A DNA stretch of 64,000 nucleotides from Coix lacryma-jobi var. lacryma-jobi (Eukaryota; Streptophyta; Magnoliopsida; Poales; Poaceae): positions 24,685,000 through 24,748,999 of the forward strand of contig CM019828.1 in assembly GCA_009763385.1 (NCBI GenBank), given 5' to 3'. The notes below the pieces were generated by a model, which did not search any database, was not told the DNA's origin, and saw only the letters and a program-made list of their open reading frames with translations. How positions within the stretch are numbered: the stretch's first letter is position 1; each line of letters starts with the position of its first letter. Positions 45,301 through 51,430 of this stretch are shown here, piece after piece. Position numbers and translations under genes: made by a program.

Positions 45301-48300
45301 GTGCGTGTAGCGCGCGACGTCGTGTTCGACGAAGGGCGTGGCTAGGACTAGGACAAGGCTGCGGAAGGAGTATCAGCCACAACCTCCAGTGACTTCACCA
45401 TCGACTACGTCCAGGTTGAAGCAGCCGAGGGAGTTGGCGGAACACCGTCGGCCTCACTGTCTCCACCGCTATCTGCCTCCACTCCAGCGCAGTCCTCTAC
45501 ACCAGCAACCCCAGGAACGCCACCCACGCAGCATAGCCCTGCTCCGGGCTCCACACCGGCAACCCCAACGCATGATGATCAGGTGGACTACGCCACGCCA
45601 CTGTCCAATGACAGTGAGCGCGTGGATGCCTACCATGACGGGGAGGCTCTGCGCTACCGCACCCTGGACAACATCCTTGGTGATCAGCCTGTCCCTGGGT
45701 TCGCGGAGCACGACACTGAAGCAGAGCTGCATCTGACCATGGAGGGGGAGCCCTGCTCGCTTGCTGAAGCAGAGGCAGACATGGTGTGGCGTGCAGCGAT
45801 GAAGGAGGAGATGGAAGCTGGCTGACCTCCCAGTCGGCCACAGAGCCATCACCCTCAAGTGGGTCTTCAAGCTCAAGAAGGATGAAGACGACGCCGTGAT
45901 CAAGCACAAGGCACGACTGGTGGCTCGAGATTTCGTCCAGCAAGGAGTGGACTTCGATGATGCGTTTGCGCCAGTGGCACGGATGGAATCAGTCCGTGTT
46001 CTTCTTGCGTTGGCTGCCCAGGAAGGATGGCGCGTCCATCACTTGGACGTCAAATCGGCATTCCTCAATGGAGAATTGAAGGAAGAGGTCTACGTCCGCC
46101 AGCCACCGGGGTTTGTTATCCCAGGAAAGGAGAACAAGGTTCTCCGCTTGCGCAAGGCACTCTATGGCCTGCGCCAGGCGTCGCGGGCCTAGAACTCGAA
46201 GCTGGACGCCACCCTGAAGATGGGCTTCCAGCAGAGCCCGCATGAAGCTGCGGTGTACCGGCGGGGAGGGGGAGCTCAGCTCTGCTCGTCGCCGTATATG
46301 TCGATGATTTGGTGATCACCGGCAATGAAGAAGGGGAAGTGAAGGCGTTCAAGGATGAGATGAGAGCTGAATTCCAGATGAGTGATCTTGGCCTCCTCTC
46401 TTTCTACCTAGGAATTGAGGTCCATCAAGACAACACCGGCATCAAGCTCTGCCAACCCATTGTGGAGTCGGGTGGTCTCTTTGACTGCAATCCGGCACAC
46501 ACCCCGATGGAGGAGCGACTCAAGCTGAGTCGGGACAGCACAGCAGAGGAGGTGGATGCTACGCAGTACCGGCGGATCGTTGGGAGCTTGCGTTATCTTG
46601 TCCACACCAGGCCGGATTTGGCATATGTTGTTGGCTATGTGAGCCGATTCATGCAGCGCCCAACAGCTGAGCACCAGCAGGCCGTGAAGAGGGTCCTGCA
46701 CTATGTCGCCGGGACTGCAGAGTATGGGCTGCACTATCCCAGGTGCCCTAGTGCTGCGCAGTTCATTGGGTACAGCAACAGCGACCACGCCGGCGACATC
46801 GACACCAACAAGAGTACCAGTGGCACACTCTTCTTCCTTGGAAAGTGCCTGGTTAGCTGGCAATCAATCAAACAACAAGTGGTGGCCTTGTCCAGTTGTG
46901 AAGTTGAATACATCGCCGCCACCACTGCATCAACTCAAGCTCTATGGCTGGCTCGGCTGCTTGGTGATCTGCTGGGGAGGAAGGCAGAGGCAGTCGAGCT
47001 AAGGGTGGACAACAAGTCTGCTCTTGCTCTTGCAAAGAACCCTGTGTTTCATGAACGCAGCAAGCATATCAGGGTACGCTACCACTTCATCAGAAGCTGT
47101 CTGGATGATGGAAGTATCAAGGCAAGCTACATTTGCACCCAGGATCAGCTCGCAGATCTCCTGACCAAGTCACTAGGAAAGATCAAGTTTCAGGAACTGC
47201 GTGGAAGGATTGGCATGGTCCAGATTCTCCAAGAAGCATCACACAAGACTTAGGGGGAGAATGAGAGTATAATAAGTCTTGTTTAAACTGCAGGAGCTCC
47301 TATGTATCAGTAGAAGTAGATTTATTTTATGCTTTAGTAGGTAGCTTCATTCCTAAGGAAATAGGTAGCTTCATTCCTAAGCAAAGTCCTAGCTTCATTC
47401 CTAAGCAAGACCCTTTGGTCTATATATGTAACATACCCCTACTAGTTTCAGTAGAGCAATACAACATCAGAAAATTCCCCAAACCTGTGTTGTCTCCAAC
47501 AACCTATTGCTTGTATCTTACTTTTCAAGTGGCTTAGCAACCAAGTTTAGTATCTACTTTATGCTAGGAATATGCTAGAGTAGGTGGCTGTCCACTTTGC
47601 TAATTAAGCAGTGACAGACCATCTTGTATCCCAAGTCATTTGTAAGCACTTTGGGCGTGATTGGTTGTCTGATGCCTTAAGCCTGGCTCATTCCTGCCAG
47701 CCAGGCTCCCGTCGGCCTGGCTAAGGCTATGCAGTAGCCTTCTGTTTGGTTGCTGGCATATACAAAGACGGCCTCTACATGGATGGTGTTTGGATGGATG
47801 GATCTCGCATGGAAAAGCACGCAAACAGGCCATTTTTCCCTATCCGAGCGCACGCGTTGGCTCGCACGAACCAGGCTTTGAAAAAACAAAATCCAAATCC
47901 GTTCCTGGAGAGCCAGGCCGGGAGCGAGCTTTTGCATGCCAAGAGCCTGGCCTTGTCGCGTGCCCAGGCATCCAAACACCTAAACACTGCATGGAGGGAG
48001 CCAGGCTGGGCTGCAACCAGGGAACCAATCACGCCCTTTGCAACTACAATTCAATCCAAGCGGCCTATGGCCAAGCTGCCCTCTGGGCTTTCCACCCAAT
48101 CCTGATCTATGTTTGGGCAACACTTTGTTTCATCCACAAGGAGAGAAAAAAATAACATAAGTTCCATTTTAAGGTGCACGTCTTTGTTCCATATTTGCAA
48201 TCAACTGTTAGCTTACTCGTATCGCTTATGTTTATCAAGATCGAGAACCACTTCAAACACAGTATCAGGGTTTGCACAGACCACCCCAACAGATTTCAGA

Positions 48301-50155
48301 AGTATCCCCTTTCCACTCTGCGAAAAAAGAGAACAGCATTACACATTTTCCCTAGAAAGAGCATGTTGAAATGTAAGATTGGATGGCAATTAGCAAAAAA
48401 GAGTGGGAAACAGAACATGCATTCAGAAGCAATTGTTTTCGTGGCTGTTAGGGGCTTCAGTATAAAATCATTGCATGAAGACAGATGATCTGGGCATTTC
48501 ACTTGGTGAAGCCAAGACATCTATTGTTAAAATTATGTACTACTGTTCTGTGTTTTATCTAGGAAAAGAAGTTGGATTAGTAACTCAGTTCAAGAAAGTT
48601 CGGAAAAGTGAAATACTGATATGGAAATGGGAGTTGTGGTGCTGAAGCATATGAAAATATGTATACATAAAGAATGTGGCCCATAGATCTCACCTCATAT
48701 GCATCACAACCCTAATGGAATTAGTACTTGCAGTGTGCCTATATTAACTTAGACAACAAATATTATGGCAAGGACCTCTTTATTTGTCATTGCATATTGA
48801 TCACTCGAGAGTCATGTATTGGTTCAACAAAGAGACAAAGTTCATTGGGAACTTCAAAGCCACAGTAGCATATCATATGTTTGACCTTAAAAGAAAATAG
48901 TTCTCACCTTTGGATTTGTAATATCTTCAAAAATTCTGATACCTGCATAAATATGGAACTGGTATGAGATAGAGATAATATAATCCAACATAACCACACA
49001 ACTTTGGATTTAAATTTGCTTCTAAATATGAGTAGCATGAACAAAGGTGAATCACAAAAGTCACTCTATTAACCACAGTTTTCTGCAGAGCTCATAACCT
49101 ACCTGGAGGATTGTGCTGTTAATATAGGTCGCATCACAGGTTCAAATATAAAAAATATAATCTTTCTCTAAGGATATAAAGTTTGGAACTGCCCATATTA
49201 TATCATTTAACAAGCCCAACAGAGCTAAGGAAGAGCTTTGTAACCTATGAGATTGTTAACGTTCGAGAAAAAAATACCATGGTAGCAAGACCACCTGACT
49301 GCATGCAACATTTTTTTCCTCCCTATTTTCAACAATGGGGAAGACTGCAGGTGTAGTGTGTTTGCTTTGGTTGGGTCGTGCATCCTTTGAAACAGGTGAG
49401 TCGGATTGTTAGTAGCATGGTTTTTATGGTGTTAGTGTGTGTGTTTGTAAGCACTCTTCCCCTTTTTTCTTTTTAATATATTCGAGAGAAAAAAAAGCAA
49501 TGGGGAAGACTAAGATATATCAAATTGTAAAAATATGCAAAGTTAAGAACCTTATCCAAAAAATAGAAACCAGAAACTCTGAAATATTAGTCAAAACATT
49601 TTAGACTTATGTGTGATTAAAATGGTGTGGCAGGGTACATAATGCCCACTGAGTACAAACTGTTTTGATCGTGCACATGGATGGTTGAGGAGCTTCAATT
49701 TTGTATGAACTCAAACAATTTGAGTTTGCTTTATTTTCCATGGTTTCCCTTGCAATGCAAATTAGATAAAGAAAATTAGATAAACAGTGTCGTAAAAAAG
49801 TGCCAAGTGGACATGGTGATGATAGCATTGATGTGTACATTCACAGCCACAGCATTTCTTTCAGGAAATGAGCTAGGAAGATCAGTTATTTAGTTCAATC
49901 ATATAAAAATATGTAGTTGGGTAACCATCCAAAAGTACAATACTGCAAATGGATTGATAGAGCAAATAAGGCAGCTGAAATAACTTGCTTCAAAGGTCCA
50001 GCGTGAATAGTATAAAGAATTAAATATACCGTTAAATGTTCGAACATATCTCCATTCATGTGCTTCAAATGCATCTCCAGTATCACCTCCAAAGTTCGTA
50101 TTAACCCTTTCCTGGTCTCGAAGATCTGAAGACTGACGAAGGAGCATTTCTGGCC
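24202..50155 (-). CDS. EDR2-like gene (START + EDR2_C/DUF1336), 11 exons, partial
   Basis: Host gene. Joining 50155-50030, 48942-48908, 48317-48217, 37740-37645, 37316-37252, 34650-34579, 33100-32933, 32842-32637, 32538-32472, 25106-24931 and 24303-24202 on the minus strand gives 1214 coding bases without a stop. All ten introns are GT-AG and all phases agree. The product matches the EDR2-like family (PH, START, EDR2_C): START lipid-transfer segment (RTFNG, IRIFEDITNPK, VVLDLDKHKRYEWD, KDFVFSRQWFRGQDGAY, WKRRPSSNFDKSIPFALLSQ), an acidic linker (FEDEDSDDDDD), then the start of EDR2_C (FMIRGKTYLTDYTK, AVDWFKVNERFDSVALHPKS). Family members bind lipids and negatively regulate defence-related cell death in Arabidopsis; this subtype, close to At2g28320 as I recall it, is less studied. 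N-terminal PH exons and the last EDR2_C exons are outside the window. Confidence 0.92.
24304..24930 (-). other. Intron between exons j and k of the EDR2-like gene
   Basis: 627 bp of AT-rich sequence with consensus GT-AG ends. I see no other feature in it. Confidence 0.8.
24931..25106 (-). CDS. EDR2-like gene, exon j
   Basis: 176 bp; acceptor tttcctgcag, donor ACCAAG|gtagga. Encodes LVETSELVTNSSPVAVDPSH, then NSWSAPGGEKFMIRGKTYLT, the beginning of EDR2_C (DUF1336). Confidence 0.93.
25296..25755 (-). repeat. 3' LTR of copia E
   Basis: 460 bp; on the minus strand TGTTGAGTAATCTGC ... CAGCTAACA. The upstream polypurine tract reads aggattaggggaagaat on that strand (25756-25772). A TATA-like stretch (ctatatatatgtac) lies near 25510-25525. 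Confidence 0.96.
25777..30018 (-). CDS. Copia E gag-pol polyprotein
   Basis: 1413 codons from ATG 30018 (MLTRTNYGEWAVHMKWKL). Domains in order: gag (residues about 1-200), CCHC zinc knuckle CRRCGKVGHWAREC (about 237-250), aspartic protease WYLDSGASNHMTG (about 323), pre-integrase WHGRFGHL and CDSCLAGKQKRLPFP, integrase core with LRTDRGGEF and HQNGVVERRNQ, RT (VFAPVARMESVR, HHLDVKSAFLNGDL, YGLRQAPRAWN, VGVYVDDLIVTG) and RNase H (FSDADMAGDVDGRRSTSG, STCEAEYVAAATA), ending at TAG-free sequence MIGMAEVKG. All catalytic residues I can locate are present. An upstream in-frame ATG at 30150 (MDTSGGKPG) is separated by TAG 30022-30024, which falls at a position usually occupied by Trp; internal initiation at 30018 would lose only about 44 residues. 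Confidence 0.95.
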   Translation of the reverse strand: MLTRTNYGEWAVHMKWKLRARKWWAAVETGNAGEEAEVGVMEALMASTPSEYHEALGRKDTAKEAWEMLASLRVGSDRAKKAKAQQLRREFDDLRFKPGETVEDFALRLQSLAGQLATYGKPIDDEDVVAKLLRVVPAKYAQLALSIEKMLDLSTLSLEDVTGRLRAVEDRAPAEKVKSQLLLTEEEWTARMKEKRRSREGSSSRGGGDRSGEGSKQRGKAPADKKKKKRYTDPNACRRCGKVGHWARECPEKKPEKKEEAHLAQDDSDDEHALLMGEYCALQDGEAEEAEAEQRTATQAVHLDEPRAQVQLGAVGDELEQRWYLDSGASNHMTGSRAVFSNLDESKTGTVKFGDGSRVHIRGQGTVVFRCRNGEHRALTDVYFIPQLRSSIVSLGQLDEHGAEVLICHGVLRIKDKERRLLAKVTRSRNRLYLLDLKVEQPVCLAAACTEEPWLWHGRFGHLSFDALGRLGKMVVGLPEIKHAGELCDSCLAGKQKRLPFPKAAKYRAADPLALVHGDLCGPITPATHGGRRYFLLLVDDCSRYMWLQLLTSKSDAADAIKAFKARAEAESGKRLRVLRTDRGGEFTAVEFAEYCAEEGVGRHLTAPYSPHQNGVVERRNQTIVGMARSMMKAKRMPAAFWGEAVTTAVFILNRSPTKALKGMTPYEAWHGHKPNVSYLRTFGCIGHVKATKPGLGKLEDRSTRMVFLGYEDGSKAYRLYDPVGGKVVVSRDVIFDEAASWSWDRPEAGVEQGGGLCDSFVVEQLVVRRHGDVVEAPVTGEAEAEEPATAEVVEPPSPLGAGSHGSPGQMAEQSPASPQQGTPATATTIEYATPPSNISEFVDAFHEGEEVRFRRIDNVVGDAAVPGLAARVLDDDPTLLLTSAEEPATFAVAERDAAWRKAMLEEMKAIEDNGTWDLVDLPAGCRPIGLKWVFKVKRDERGAVVKHKARLVARGYVQREGVDFEEVFAPVARMESVRLLLALAAAKDWQVHHLDVKSAFLNGDLAETVFVKQPPGFVVKGAEHKVLRLRKALYGLRQAPRAWNVKLDATMAELGFTRCATEHALYTRRRGKEHLIVGVYVDDLIVTGARAQDIAGFKEEMAARFRMSDLGALSYYLGIEMKQGADAIKLGQRAYAQKLLERAGMAGCKAVATPMEERIKLSKESTAAKVDATLYRSIVGGLRWLTHTRPDIAFAVGYVSRFMEDPREDHWTAVKRLLRYVQGSMELGIVFPKHGSLQLTVFSEAPPKTKEGAPGITAFSDADMAGDVDGRRSTSGVLVFLGGAPIAWQSLKQKMVALSTCEAEYVAAATAACQVVWLRRLLTELTGVQAQPPALKVDNQPAIALAKNPVLHDRSKHIDVKFHFLRDCVDGGQLVIEFVETGRQLADILTKSLGRLRFLELRQMIGMAEVKG
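30022..30024 (-). other. In-frame TAG in the gag N-terminus of copia E
   Basis: Separates MDTSGG...FGGASS (ATG 30150, 42 codons) from PMLTRTNYGEWA. Related element G has TPWPMLTKTNYNEWS at the same place, so the codon was probably TGG. It reads CTAG with the preceding base. Confidence 0.85.
30182..30193 (-). promoter_or_regulatory. Primer-binding site of copia E
   Basis: Minus strand TGGTATCGGAGC, two bases after the 5' LTR end; one mismatch to the usual TGGTATCAGAGC. Confidence 0.9.
30196..30655 (-). repeat. 5' LTR of copia E
   Basis: 460 bp, identical by eye to the 3' LTR at a constant offset of 4900 bases. Confidence 0.96.
30876..31374. other. Intronic sequence without recognisable feature
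   Basis: About 500 bp of AT-rich intron between the Stowaway copy and the foldback element; no exon or repeat seen apart from the TA and TTTATTTAG target duplications at its borders. Confidence 0.6.
31375..32373. mobile_element. 999 bp foldback element, Mutator-like by target duplication
   Basis: Nearly the whole element is one imperfect inverted repeat. The left arm agtaaagtccaccaccagtc, with repeats of ccggtccctaaactcgcaaa, pairs with the right arm ending gatgatgaactttact. The inner segments (caacttttatatcaaaattgtag and ctacaattttgatataaagtttg) also pair. It is flanked by the 9 bp duplication TTTATTTAG (31366-31374, 32374-32382), the length typical of Mutator-like elements. No coding capacity. 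It lies in an intron of the EDR2-like gene. Confidence 0.8.
32472..32538 (-). CDS. EDR2-like gene, exon i
   Basis: 67 bp; acceptor atcgatgcag, donor CTAAAG|gtaaat. Encodes AGKVKLKNVSWAIAGLTLKT and TK, typical of the START/EDR2_C junction. The next intron (7365 bp) carries copia E and two DNA elements. Confidence 0.92.
32637..32842 (-). CDS. EDR2-like gene, exon h
   Basis: 206 bp; acceptor tatggccag, donor CCAAAG|gtgaac. Encodes LREYFAANPALTSELPS, then the acidic linker GDEFYDALARGESFEDEDSD. Confidence 0.93.
32933..33100 (-). CDS. EDR2-like gene, exon g
   Basis: 168 bp; acceptor gtctttcag, donor TGGCAG|gttggt. Encodes STWEIRSLNTSG, CVVTLMLEISLSFWGRWKRR and SSNFDKSIPFALLSQVA, the C-terminal helix region of START. 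Confidence 0.93.
33470..34207 (-). pseudogene. 3' end of a LINE (zf-RVT region), 5'-truncated
   Basis: Minus-strand frame (34207-33818) with QFWHLNYHHCRTATLTQS, the zinc-binding stretch CPLCDQAGESIQHLLIFCAF and WEIWKHRNECL, the C-terminal zinc-finger region (zf-RVT) of plant L1-type LINE ORF2. A 3' untranslated tail follows, ending in a short A-run (poly-T at 33474-33481 on the plus strand). 5' truncation and the A tail fit target-primed insertion. It lies in the intron between exons f and g, in the gene's own orientation. Confidence 0.8.
34579..34650 (-). CDS. EDR2-like gene, exon f
   Basis: 72 bp; acceptor ctcttatgcag, donor CAACC|gtaaga. Encodes ILQIPADHNKRPPKHGYERT and KIN. Confidence 0.92.
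35155..35406. mobile_element. Stowaway MITE (252 bp)
   Basis: Ends CTCCCTCCATTCCAAATTAT and its inverse ATAATTTGGAACGGAGGGAG, TA duplication (35153-35154, 35407-35408). It lies in the intron between exons e and f. Confidence 0.93.
35695..36992 (+). pseudogene. Copia J RT and RNase H remnant
   Basis: RT from YDETFSPVVKPATVRT (35710) through HQLNVKNAFLHGTLSE, YGLKQAPRAWYSRF and LLYVDDIVLTASS (about 36060-36100). Frameshifts near 36160 and 36500 are followed by RNase H: YTDADWAGCPDTRRSTSG, WSSKRQPTVSRSRAEAGYRD (the usual SSAEAEYR is damaged) and RTKHVEIDLHFVRE. Not functional. Confidence 0.9.
37029..37213 (+). repeat. 3' LTR of copia J
   Basis: 185 bp, TGTTAGATTATCATG ... GCTATCA, after a polypurine run of G (37014-37028). 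It contains tctatatatatgtaatcc as TATA region. Confidence 0.92.
37252..37316 (-). CDS. EDR2-like gene, exon e
   Basis: 65 bp; acceptor ggttttctcag, donor CATATA|gtaagt. Encodes KSKKDFVFSRQWFRGQDGAY, one of the most recognisable START stretches of this family. Confidence 0.92.
37645..37740 (-). CDS. EDR2-like gene, exon d
   Basis: 96 bp; acceptor caatgtag, donor AAATTG|gtactt. Encodes WDMLTADLELVETIDGYCDV then VYGTYEPKYLN of START. Confidence 0.92.
37770..38056 (+). repeat. Tandem duplication covering flank plus start of F's 5' LTR
   Basis: The stretch ctagttgtcaatgtctcatagtgatagtttgtttctttg followed by the LTR start TGATAGATATAAGCCTA...GCAGCCAAGTTTAGTA is present twice, about 140 bp apart. 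The second copy leads into the full LTR. The duplicated block contains both intron DNA and LTR DNA, so it arose after F inserted. Confidence 0.75.
37963..38493 (+). repeat. 5' LTR of copia F with Stowaway inserted
   Basis: 531 bp including the 252 bp MITE plus one TA copy. It ends gtccgggcaaca; the primer-binding site attggtatcaaaagcct follows. Without the MITE it matches the 3' copy after 47502. Confidence 0.85.
38057..38308. mobile_element. Stowaway MITE in F's 5' LTR (252 bp)
   Basis: CTCCCTTCATTCCAAATTAT and its inverse ATAATTTGGGATGGGGGGAG with TA duplication (38055-38056, 38309-38310). The 3' LTR of F has the empty site gtttagtatctac, showing precise insertion. Confidence 0.95.
38494..42460 (+). 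pseudogene. Copia F gag-pol pseudogene
   Basis: Gag remnants: MEALCATIPTDLGAVIANKA, KQAWDAIATTRIGGDRARRA, EEWEALAF-type sequence, CCHC knuckle CLNCNRAGHWAKDC near 39365-39405. Protease WYLDSDATHHMTG has Asp in place of Gly. Integrase: RRYFLLLVDDAMWYMW, LRTDNGWEFT, SPQQNNVIKRQN. Most of RT is deleted (41380-41430 joins linker to CKALYGLRQAPH). RNase H pieces at 41721-42442 include VDNKSALALAKNPVFHDRSK. At least eight stops, including TAG at 39049, 40562, 40924, 41582 and 42072 and TGA at 39801. Dead copy of the same branch as E and G. Confidence 0.88.
42466..42705 (+). repeat. 5' LTR of copia G
   Basis: TGAGAGTATAGTAAG ... GTCTCCAACA. It contains a three-fold repeat of tagcttcattcctaag. The primer-binding site tttggtatctagagc follows at 42706. 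Confidence 0.95.
42706..47253 (+). pseudogene. Copia G gag-pol pseudogene
   Basis: Gag starts near 43090 (TPWPMLTKTNYNEWS) with TAG at 43312 and 43708; CCHC knuckle around 43870-43915. Protease MDTGATHHMTGRREHF near 44130 has lost residues before it. The long integrase frame (44291-45160) has WHERFRHLHFDALKQL, CDTCVVTKQRRLPFP, VDDASRYMWASLL, LRTDNGGEFTAAEF and QQNGVVERRNQ. TAGs at 45343 and 45349 fall at Trp positions of GWDWD. RT: FAPVARMESVRVLLALAAQ, HHLDVKSAFLNGELKE, YGLRQASRA then TAG 46190. YVDDLVITGN and RNase H (YSNSDHAGDIDTNKSTSG, SSCEVEYIAATTA) run open to 47253. Confidence 0.92.
47262..47501 (+). repeat. 3' LTR of copia G
   Basis: 240 bp, preceded by the polypurine tract cttagggggaga. 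Two substitutions relative to the 5' copy (a for g at base 11; c for t near the end). Confidence 0.95.
47502..48122 (+). repeat. 3' LTR of copia F, start lost, with MITE
   Basis: From cctattgcttgtatc to gtttgggcaaca. About 13 bp at the LTR start (TGATAGATATAAG) and an internal block of about 30 bp are missing compared with the 5' LTR. It contains a 384 bp MITE. Confidence 0.85.
47653..48036. mobile_element. 384 bp MITE (PIF/Harbinger-like) in F's 3' LTR
   Basis: Terminal inverted repeats GGGCGTGATTGGTT / AACCAATCACGCCC. Flanks are TTT on both sides (47650-47652, 48037-48039); CTTTG with a one-base-shorter element is also possible. The 5' LTR of F has the empty site gcactttgcaactac. The superfamily is a guess from the end sequence and short duplication. 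Confidence 0.8.
48217..48317 (-). CDS. EDR2-like gene, exon c
   Basis: 101 bp; acceptor ttttttcgcag, donor TACGA|gtaagc. Encodes SGKGILLKSVGVVCANPDTV then FEVVLDLDKHKRYE of START. The next intron is 10476 bp because it contains copia F and G. Confidence 0.92.
48908..48942 (-). CDS. EDR2-like gene, exon b
   Basis: 35 bp exon; acceptor tttatgcag, donor CCAAAG|gtgaga. Completes the Gly codon from exon a and encodes IRIFEDITNPK. Confidence 0.9.
48943..50029 (-). other. Intron between exons a and b of the EDR2-like gene
   Basis: 1087 bp, AT-rich, GT-AG ends. No transposon or exon recognised. The neighbouring intron 48318-48907 (590 bp) is likewise plain. Confidence 0.75.
50030..50155 (-). CDS. 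EDR2-like gene, exon a (first in window)
   Basis: 126 bp; acceptor ttactttgcag, donor AACG|gtatat. Encodes PEMLLRQSSDLRDQERV and EAHEWRYVRTFN, the lead-in to the START domain. It begins in phase 2 (two leading bases), so a further upstream exon must exist to the right, beyond 50155. None is visible up to 64000. Confidence 0.9.
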
Positions 50156-50455
50156 CTGCAAAGTAAATGTAACAAAATTCAATGTAGGTAAGGGAAGAAC
50201 TAACAAATGTAAGCCCTGTCATGGGTAATTTTAACAGAAAAACATGTATGGTTGACTGTCCTGATTACAATTGGTAAACATTTCACAATTAGGTTTAGTC
50301 AAGTGTAAGATTATTCTACAAGAAAATAACTGACAAAGATTAGCTGAATGATCTCCTTTGCCACCCACATGCCTGAATGGAACCATCAACCTCCTTGCAA
50401 TGTTTGGCCTACCTTGTCACTCATTGATAAAATATTGTTCCTTAGCTCTTCCTTT

Positions 50456-51430
50456 TGTTAGAATGAGGCAAACCAAGTGTATTGTCACGCCCAAAGGGGC
50501 AGATATACAATGTACATAAGCAAAGAAACCCTCCAAGTAGAGGGAAAATACATATACATCCTATACATCTAACACCCTCCTCAAACTCATGGTGGAGTTA
50601 ACAATGAGTTCGGAGAGTAAGAATTGATGATGGACCCATGTTTGTGCCTTGGTGAAGAAAACAACTAACTGAACCTCTAAAGGCACATGGTGGAGTGTGA
50701 CAACCTTATCATGCACCTGTGATCGCATGGAAGCATCAACGCCAATGTGCTTGGTGAGCTCATGCTTGACCAGGTCCCGAGCAATACTGAAGACATGTCT
50801 CCTCGTCTCGGTGTGGACGACGAGTTAGCAACTACGCCGGGACAGTCTTGAACTCAGGACGAAGCTGAGAGAGAAAATCGTGAAAGTGAAGTTCCTCTCT
50901 CTGGCCCCGATGACAATCACAACACTGGCAAGTACCACTGCCGCAGACTGTCAGACAACACCACGGCAGACTGTTAGACAAGTCCTCTGTTGTGGACTCA
51001 AGCTAACGAAGCACCCGAGCCTCCTCAACAACAGCAAGGTAATCGCTTCATACGAATCTCATAACTGTGACGGAGGTGCTCCCACAAGGTGTGAAGTGGC
51101 AAGACCTCTGACAACAAGAGATCGACCTCCATGCTCGCAAGTAAGATGGCCTTAGCACATTTCTCCTCACGCAGCCAAGTCTCAAAGACACCAAGATCAA
51201 ACTGGTAGCTCTCCATCTCAATCTCCAAGGCCTCAAAGTAAAGCACTCTTGGCATCATCAGCAACGTCCGGTAGGTATGAGGGCGGCGTGGGGAGAACAG
51301 GACACGAAGAACAAATCTGCTCACCCATAAGGTAGCCACACAGCTGTTGGCCATCCATGTGGATCTCCATATGAAAGACAAACTCACCCCAATTTGTGAA
51401 CAACACCAGGGTGCCTGGAAGATGCCATGG
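50456..51430 (-). mobile_element. Copia element H, deleted remnant
   Basis: A 119 bp 3' LTR (50456-50574; TGTTAGATGTATAGG on the minus strand) preceded by the polypurine tract gaggaggg. Then comes the C-terminal RNase H tail (KHELTKHIGVDASMRSQVHD, PLEVQLVVFFTKAQT; about 50790-50590). After a deletion there is a gag-like segment (FETWLREEKCAKAILLASME; about 51190-51130). The 5' LTR was not found. Confidence 0.7.

Larger units (their letters stand above)
42466..47501 (+). mobile_element. Copia element G, young but defective
   Basis: 5.04 kb, two 240 bp LTRs differing at two bases, duplication ACCTA (42461-42465, 47502-47506). It inserted into F at its polypurine tract/3' LTR junction. The body has gag, protease, integrase, RT and RNase H of the same branch as E, but with several stops and frameshifts. 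High LTR identity with a broken gag-pol implies movement in trans or rapid decay after insertion. Confidence 0.95.
37963..48122 (+). mobile_element. Copia element F, decayed, hosting G and two MITEs
   Basis: Bounded by the duplication CTTTG (37958-37962, 48123-48127). The 5' LTR (37963-38493) contains a Stowaway; the 3' LTR (from 47502) contains another MITE and lacks its first bases; copia G sits at the junction of F's internal region and 3' LTR. It is inserted in the EDR2-like gene antisense to it. Many stops and deletions make it the oldest copia of this block. Confidence 0.88.

Noticed and set aside
42440..47506. F and G as one tandem element sharing the middle LTR
   Set aside because: G has its own ACCTA duplication on both sides, and the sequence after G matches F's 5' LTR, not G's LTR. 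Nested insertion explains this better, though the missing LTR start is noted as a finding.
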